In this document: in pieces, positions 59,477-64,000 of the stretch
Numbering within the stretch: the stretch's first letter is position 1
Layout: every line of letters starts with the position of its first letter
Assembly: GCF_002162375.1 (NCBI RefSeq)
Contig: NZ_CP021425.1
Span: 248,001 to 312,000, forward strand
DNA: 64,000 nt
Direction: 5' to 3'
Source of the DNA: Oleiphilus messinensis
Lineage (GTDB): Bacteria; Pseudomonadota; Gammaproteobacteria; Pseudomonadales; Oleiphilaceae
Position numbers and translations under genes: made by a program
Notes under the pieces: generated by a model
The model's database searches: none
Told to the model about the DNA's origin: nothing
What the model saw: only the letters and a program-made list of their open reading frames with translations

Positions 59477-61351
59477 ATGACGAGTGACTTTATTATCGCC
59501 TATCCAGCGCTGACATTACTGGCTGTTGCCATATTCTCTGGCTTGCTGGCTTTTATTGTGACCTACATGCGTTTTAATCGGCGAATCGGGCAGCAGGAAA
59601 CGTCATTGAGTTTGACTCAGAGCGAACTTGCAGCGGCCATCGCTGAGCAACGGGCGCTGGAAACCCGGTATCAAGAAAAAGTACAAACCCTGCACGAAGC
59701 GGAAATTGCAGCCAGTCGCTTGCAAGCTCAGGTTCAGGCTCAACAGGAGAAGTATCAGGATTGCACAGGCCAGTTGCAACGGGCAGAAGCGCAGTACCAG
59801 GAGGCGCGACAGGTGTTAGAGTCGCTCACTTCAGAAAAGCACCAGATTGATACCGTTCGACAAACCACGCAAACGGAACTTCAGGAGAACCTGAAATATC
59901 AACAGACATTACAAACACGTCTGGATGAGTTGGCTGATCAATTGCGTGAGGCGCGAGCGCAACTGGACCAGCAAAAACTGGAAAATGCCACGTTGGATAA
60001 ACGGGCTCGGGCCGTTGAAGTGAAAGCGGAGGAAACCGAGCTCAAATATCAGGACGTCCGAACACAGTATACCGGGGTACAGGAAAAACTGGATGGATTA
60101 CAGGAACGTTTTAACACCGTGCTCTCGGAATACACCGAGCTGAAAACCAGTCTGGATGAACGGGATAAAAGTCACCAACAGCAACTGCTGCAACACGCCG
60201 AGAACAAGAAATCCCTCGCCCAGGAATTTGAAAATCTGGCAAACAAGATATTTGAAGAGAAAGGCAAAACTTTCACCGATACCAGCAAGGCCAGTCTGGA
60301 TGGCTTGCTCAAGCCTTTCCGTGAACAGATTGATGGCTTCCAGAAACGAATCAATCACATTCATGATGCCTCGTTAAAAGGTAATACCGAGCTCAATGCC
60401 GAGATTAAAAAAGTGCTCGAGATTGGCCTGAAAATGAGCGATGAAGCCAGTAATCTGACCTCGGCCCTCAAAGGTGATTCCCAGCAGCGTGGTGCATGGG
60501 GTGAAGCGCAGTTGAAACGCACGCTGGAAATGAGTGGATTGATTGAAGATGCACACTATGAAACGCAAAGTGCTTTCAAGGACCTTGATGGCAAGCAGAA
60601 ACAAACGGATTACTTGATCAAACTGCCTGATAACAAACACATTATCATTGACAGTAAAGTGTCACTGGTCGCCTACGATAAAGCGGTATCGGCGGACTCG
60701 CCGGAAGCACAGTCATTGGCCATGAGTGAACATGTTAAAGCCGTCAAGCGCCACATAGATGATCTCGCGTCTAAAGATTACACCAATCTGATTGGCATGC
60801 GCAGTCCCAGTTTTGTCTTAATGTTCATGCCCATTGAACCGGCGTACATCGATGCCTTGAAGAGCAATAAAGACTTGTTCAGTTATGGTTACGAGAAAAG
60901 CATTGTATTGGTCTCACACACAACGCTGATACCGATTCTGCGTACGGTAGCCAACCTCTGGATGATGGAGCGCAGCAATGCAGAGGCCCGGGAGATCAGC
61001 GAAAAAGCCGGTGAAATTTACAATCAGGTTTGTGTGGTGGCTGAACGTTTGCAAAAGTTGGGTGGAACGCTCAATACCGTCAGCAATCACTACAACAATA
61101 CCGTGAAAGCGCTTGTTGGCCAGCAAGGTTTACATGGCAAGGTGGAGCGCTTCAGTCAGTTATCCAGCAAGGTCAGCAAAGCCATGCCGGCGCTTGAGGC
61201 AACCCATCTTGATTTTGAAACCGAGCGCCTGTCTCTGGCGGCTGAGCCCATTGCTGAACTGGTTCCGGATGATGAGGTGGATGCCGGTTCGACACACCCG
61301 GCAATCGAAAATCAGGTTACCCCGGTTGCAGGCCTGACAGAGCCTGACTAG
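59477..61351 (+). CDS. rmuC: DNA recombination protein RmuC
   Basis: 624 residues. One membrane anchor (AYPALTLLAVAIFSGLLAFI) is followed by a long coiled coil (~45-250) and the RmuC nuclease-like domain, with GDSQQRGAWGEAQLKRTLEM and the PD-(D/E)XK-like DYLIKLPDNKHIIIDSK plus HVKAVKRHIDDLASKDY. RmuC limits rearrangements at inverted repeats and has recently been linked to restriction of foreign DNA. The C-terminal tail after ~590 is variable. Confidence 0.93.
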   Translation: MTSDFIIAYPALTLLAVAIFSGLLAFIVTYMRFNRRIGQQETSLSLTQSELAAAIAEQRALETRYQEKVQTLHEAEIAASRLQAQVQAQQEKYQDCTGQLQRAEAQYQEARQVLESLTSEKHQIDTVRQTTQTELQENLKYQQTLQTRLDELADQLREARAQLDQQKLENATLDKRARAVEVKAEETELKYQDVRTQYTGVQEKLDGLQERFNTVLSEYTELKTSLDERDKSHQQQLLQHAENKKSLAQEFENLANKIFEEKGKTFTDTSKASLDGLLKPFREQIDGFQKRINHIHDASLKGNTELNAEIKKVLEIGLKMSDEASNLTSALKGDSQQRGAWGEAQLKRTLEMSGLIEDAHYETQSAFKDLDGKQKQTDYLIKLPDNKHIIIDSKVSLVAYDKAVSADSPEAQSLAMSEHVKAVKRHIDDLASKDYTNLIGMRSPSFVLMFMPIEPAYIDALKSNKDLFSYGYEKSIVLVSHTTLIPILRTVANLWMMERSNAEAREISEKAGEIYNQVCVVAERLQKLGGTLNTVSNHYNNTVKALVGQQGLHGKVERFSQLSSKVSKAMPALEATHLDFETERLSLAAEPIAELVPDDEVDAGSTHPAIENQVTPVAGLTEPD

Positions 61352-61388
61352 TTTTAGGGTAATGACCTGATCAATCCATGGGGGCACC

Positions 61389-63287
61389 GTGACTGTTGAA
61401 ATGCTCGAAATACAGAATTTTCTGGCACGTTTCCCACCCTTTGATGAGCTACCCGAAAGTGCGCTGCATCAGGCCGCCAGTCAGGTCGAAATCAGTTATT
61501 TCCGTTCAGGTAGTGAAGTACTGAAATACGGCGATGAAATACACGATTTGTACATCGTCCGCAGCGGGGCGGTGGAAGTATATCGGCGCAACGGTGAGCT
61601 TTACAATCGACTTGAAGAAGGTGACCTGTTCGGTCAAATCGGATTGTTGATGCAAAACCGGGTACGCTTTCCCGTCAAAGCCATTGAAGATACGTTAGTC
61701 TACTGCCTGCCCGAGTCCCTTTTTACAGAATACTGTGAACAGTACGAGCACTTTTCCGACTTTGTTGAAGTTGAGGATACCAGTCGACTGCGCCATGCGG
61801 TGCAAGCGAGTGCTGACAGTCATTCCCTCGCCACGGTTCGCATTGCGTCCATACTCACCCGCGAACCGACATTGGCGACGGCTGATACCACCGTGCAGCA
61901 AGTCGCGCGCAAGATGGTGGCCGAACAGGTCTCGTATGCCCTGATTACCGCGTCAGAATCCGAGCAGCCGATTGGTGGCAAGGGGGCGCAAGGTCTGTCG
62001 TTGTTAGGGATGATCACAGAGCATGATCTGAGTGAACGGGTCATTGCGGACGGGCGTCCGTTGTCTACGCCGATTTCCGAGGTCATGTCCACGGAGATTG
62101 AAACCCTGGATGCCAATGCTTACGTTTATGAAGCGATGATGTTGATGCTCAGGCACAATACTCATCATCTGCCGATTGTTAACAAAGGCAAGCCCGTCGG
62201 GGTATTGGAAATGACGGATATTGTCCGCTATGAATCTCAAAACAGCTTACTGATCGTTAACAGCATTTTGCAGCAACAGTCCCAGGATGACTTGGCAAAG
62301 CTTGCTGATCAGGTTCATGACTGTTTTGTGCGCATGGTTCAGGAAGATGCCAATTCCCATATGATTGGCAGTGCCATGGCCATTATCGGGCGGACTTTTA
62401 AACAGCGCCTGCTGGAATTAGCCGAAGAAGCGCTGGGATCCCCTCCGATTCCCTATTGTTTTCTTGCGTTGGGGTCGATGGCCCGGGATGAGCAGTTGGT
62501 GGTTACGGATCAGGATAACGCACTGATTCTGGATGAAACTTTTCAAACCGAACAACATGGTGACTACTTCGAAGCCTTGGCCAACTGGGTCTGCGATGGT
62601 TTAAACCGCTGTGGTTATCCGTATTGTGCTGGCCAAATCATGGCAACCAACCCGCAATGGCGCAAAACGTTGCAAGAATGGAAAACCTGTTTTGCACAAT
62701 GGATTGATCATCCGGATCCGCAAGCACTGTTAAATAGCTCGATCTTTTTCGATCTTGATGGTGTCTGGGGACATACACACTGGGCCGATCAACTGAATGC
62801 GTTTATTGTTGAGCGTGCGCGCAGGAACAAGCGTTTTCTGGCTTGTCTGGCCCGTAACGCCTTGAACCGGACGCCTCCCCTTGGCTTTTTCAAAGACTTC
62901 GTGATGGAAAAAGATGGCCGCCATAATAATTCCATTAACCTGAAACGGCGTGGTACAGCGCCCTTGGCAGATGTGATTCGCGTTCACAGTCTGGCCGCGG
63001 GATCCGTGGCCCGAAATTCATTCGAACGTCTGGATGACATTATTGATGCGGGCATACTGCCCGAAGGGCGCGGGCCGGATTTACGGGATGCCATGGAATT
63101 TATCTCGATGGTTCGAATTCGTCATCAAGCGTCTGATCTTATCGCCGGGCGTGTCGCGGATAACAATATTGAGCCGGAGAATTTGTCTGCGTTTGAGCGA
63201 CGCAATTTGAAGGATGCCTTTCAGGTTCTGAGCCAGGCACAGAATTTCCTGAAGTTTCGTTATCAAGGTAACGGACCGTTGAAATGA
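61389..63287 (+). CDS. DUF294 signalling protein with cNMP and CBS domains
   Basis: 632 residues from a GTG at 61389. Domains in order: cyclic-nucleotide-binding-like (~8-125, GDEIHDLYIVRSGAVEVYRR, GDLFGQIGLL), two CBS domains (~155-290), a DUF294 nucleotidyltransferase-like domain with the GS...R.E...DQD signature (LALGSMARDEQLVVTDQDNA), and a DUF294 C-terminal domain. It resembles GlnD-type nucleotidyltransferases in layout but its substrate is unknown. Its stop overlaps the exonuclease start as ATGA. Confidence 0.9.
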   Translation: MTVEMLEIQNFLARFPPFDELPESALHQAASQVEISYFRSGSEVLKYGDEIHDLYIVRSGAVEVYRRNGELYNRLEEGDLFGQIGLLMQNRVRFPVKAIEDTLVYCLPESLFTEYCEQYEHFSDFVEVEDTSRLRHAVQASADSHSLATVRIASILTREPTLATADTTVQQVARKMVAEQVSYALITASESEQPIGGKGAQGLSLLGMITEHDLSERVIADGRPLSTPISEVMSTEIETLDANAYVYEAMMLMLRHNTHHLPIVNKGKPVGVLEMTDIVRYESQNSLLIVNSILQQQSQDDLAKLADQVHDCFVRMVQEDANSHMIGSAMAIIGRTFKQRLLELAEEALGSPPIPYCFLALGSMARDEQLVVTDQDNALILDETFQTEQHGDYFEALANWVCDGLNRCGYPYCAGQIMATNPQWRKTLQEWKTCFAQWIDHPDPQALLNSSIFFDLDGVWGHTHWADQLNAFIVERARRNKRFLACLARNALNRTPPLGFFKDFVMEKDGRHNNSINLKRRGTAPLADVIRVHSLAAGSVARNSFERLDDIIDAGILPEGRGPDLRDAMEFISMVRIRHQASDLIAGRVADNNIEPENLSAFERRNLKDAFQVLSQAQNFLKFRYQGNGPLK

Positions 63288-64000
63288 AAATCGCCGATAA
63301 ATTAAAACTATCCGTCGGCGAAGATCCCGATTTTGATTGGTCCAGCTGGTTTGGCTCGATGGCGGAGCAGGCAAGACATTCCGCAGTTCGGGATTATTAT
63401 GCCGGGGGCATGATTTCCGGATCAACGCCGTTGTCTGATGTTCCTTTTGTTGCCCTCGACTTCGAAACCACCGGCCTCAATGCCAAACAGGACGATATCG
63501 TCAGTATTGGTCTGGTACCGTTCACGCTGCAGCGGGTTTACTGCCGCCATGCCCGGCACTGGCTGGTTCAGCCCAAGACGTCGCTGTCTGATGAATCGGT
63601 CACCATCCACGGGATTCGCCACAGCGATCTGAATCGAGCGCCTTCGCTCATCCACCTCTTGGAACCCCTGCTGCAGGATCTGGCAGGGAAAGTGGTGGTG
63701 GTTCATTACCGCTATATTGAACGGCATTTCCTCTATCAAATATTACATCGCCGCTTGAACGAACGCCTGATCTTCCCGCTGGTGGATACCATGCAGATCG
63801 AGGCGGATATCCGCCATCAGGGATTGCGTGCCTGGTGGAATAGGGTATCCGGTGGCAAAGTCGCCTCACTGCGCCTTGCCAATTGCCGGACTCGCTATGG
63901 GCTCCCGGGCTATACCGCCCATCATGCATTGACCGATGCTTTGGCAACGGCAGAATTGTTTCAGGCTCAAGTCGCCCATTACATCAATCCTGATGACCCA
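63284..64000 (+). CDS. DnaQ-like 3'-5' exonuclease, cut by the window end
   Basis: At least 239 residues. The DEDDh exonuclease signature is present: DFETTGL (ExoI, Asp/Glu), the ExoII region HGIRHSDLNRAPS...VHYRYIERHF, and ExoIII YTAHHALTDALATAELF (His and Asp). A ~55-residue N-terminal extension precedes the fold. It is translationally coupled to the DUF294 gene. In many gammaproteobacteria this pair stands next to a sodium:solute symporter, which may follow just outside the window. Confidence 0.9.
   Translation, partial: MKIADKLKLSVGEDPDFDWSSWFGSMAEQARHSAVRDYYAGGMISGSTPLSDVPFVALDFETTGLNAKQDDIVSIGLVPFTLQRVYCRHARHWLVQPKTSLSDESVTIHGIRHSDLNRAPSLIHLLEPLLQDLAGKVVVVHYRYIERHFLYQILHRRLNERLIFPLVDTMQIEADIRHQGLRAWWNRVSGGKVASLRLANCRTRYGLPGYTAHHALTDALATAELFQAQVAHYINPDDP

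Overview
The window looks like a chromosomal segment of a free-living, probably marine gammaproteobacterium. The reasons are moderate GC, a DUF3450/ExbB/ExbB/ExbD/TonB/TPR energising operon with a large TonB-dependent receptor, Pst phosphate transport, NnrS, RmuC and a DUF294-exonuclease pair. I cannot name the genus. No rRNA, tRNA or CRISPR array was recognised.

Layout. 1-2934: the edge of an SDR oxidoreductase gene, an orphan membrane histidine kinase and a DUF3750 lipoprotein. 2940-4894: a two-gene AT-rich insert bracketed by a 99-bp direct repeat of the DUF3750 3' end. 4985-23730: a phosphate-acquisition region read leftwards. It runs DUF3450, two ExbB-like proteins, ExbD, TonB, TPR, TonB-dependent receptor, PhoX-like protein and PstS, then (after a hipBA pair and a MITE-like element) a large duplicated beta-helix surface protein and PstC-PstA-PstB. 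23994-25695: small housekeeping or unknown genes. 25.7-31.5 kb: an accessory zone of unrelated single genes separated by a dispersed repeat family. 31.6-33.6 kb: an IS607-like element with a stump of its recombinase and an apparently intact zinc-finger-less TnpB. 33.7-40.8 kb: an acyltransferase, a methyltransferase and a DUF4331/DUF4214/TPR/HupE operon. 40.95-41.44 kb: a decayed tnpB.

41.5-58.0 kb is the main discovery: a lasso-peptide biosynthetic locus. A 55-residue precursor, absent from simple ORF lists because of its size, carries a leader with Thr at -2 and a predicted core GKVPGVGEPTVTTGS (Gly1-Glu8 macrolactam). Beside it are the B2 leader peptidase, the B1 (PqqD-like) recognition protein and the AsnB-like cyclase. 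Around this core sit an unusual number of possible decorating enzymes: two carbamoyltransferases with SxtJ, DUF5989 and SGNH partners, two HPr-kinase-like proteins (lasso kinases of this type phosphorylate a C-terminal Ser, and this core ends in Ser), a sulfotransferase, an ATP-grasp protein, two TPR-2OG-Fe(II) oxygenases and a JmjC/cupin oxygenase. No exporter is present in the locus.

58.2-64 kb returns to core genes: NnrS, RmuC, a DUF294 signalling protein and a DnaQ-like exonuclease cut by the window end.
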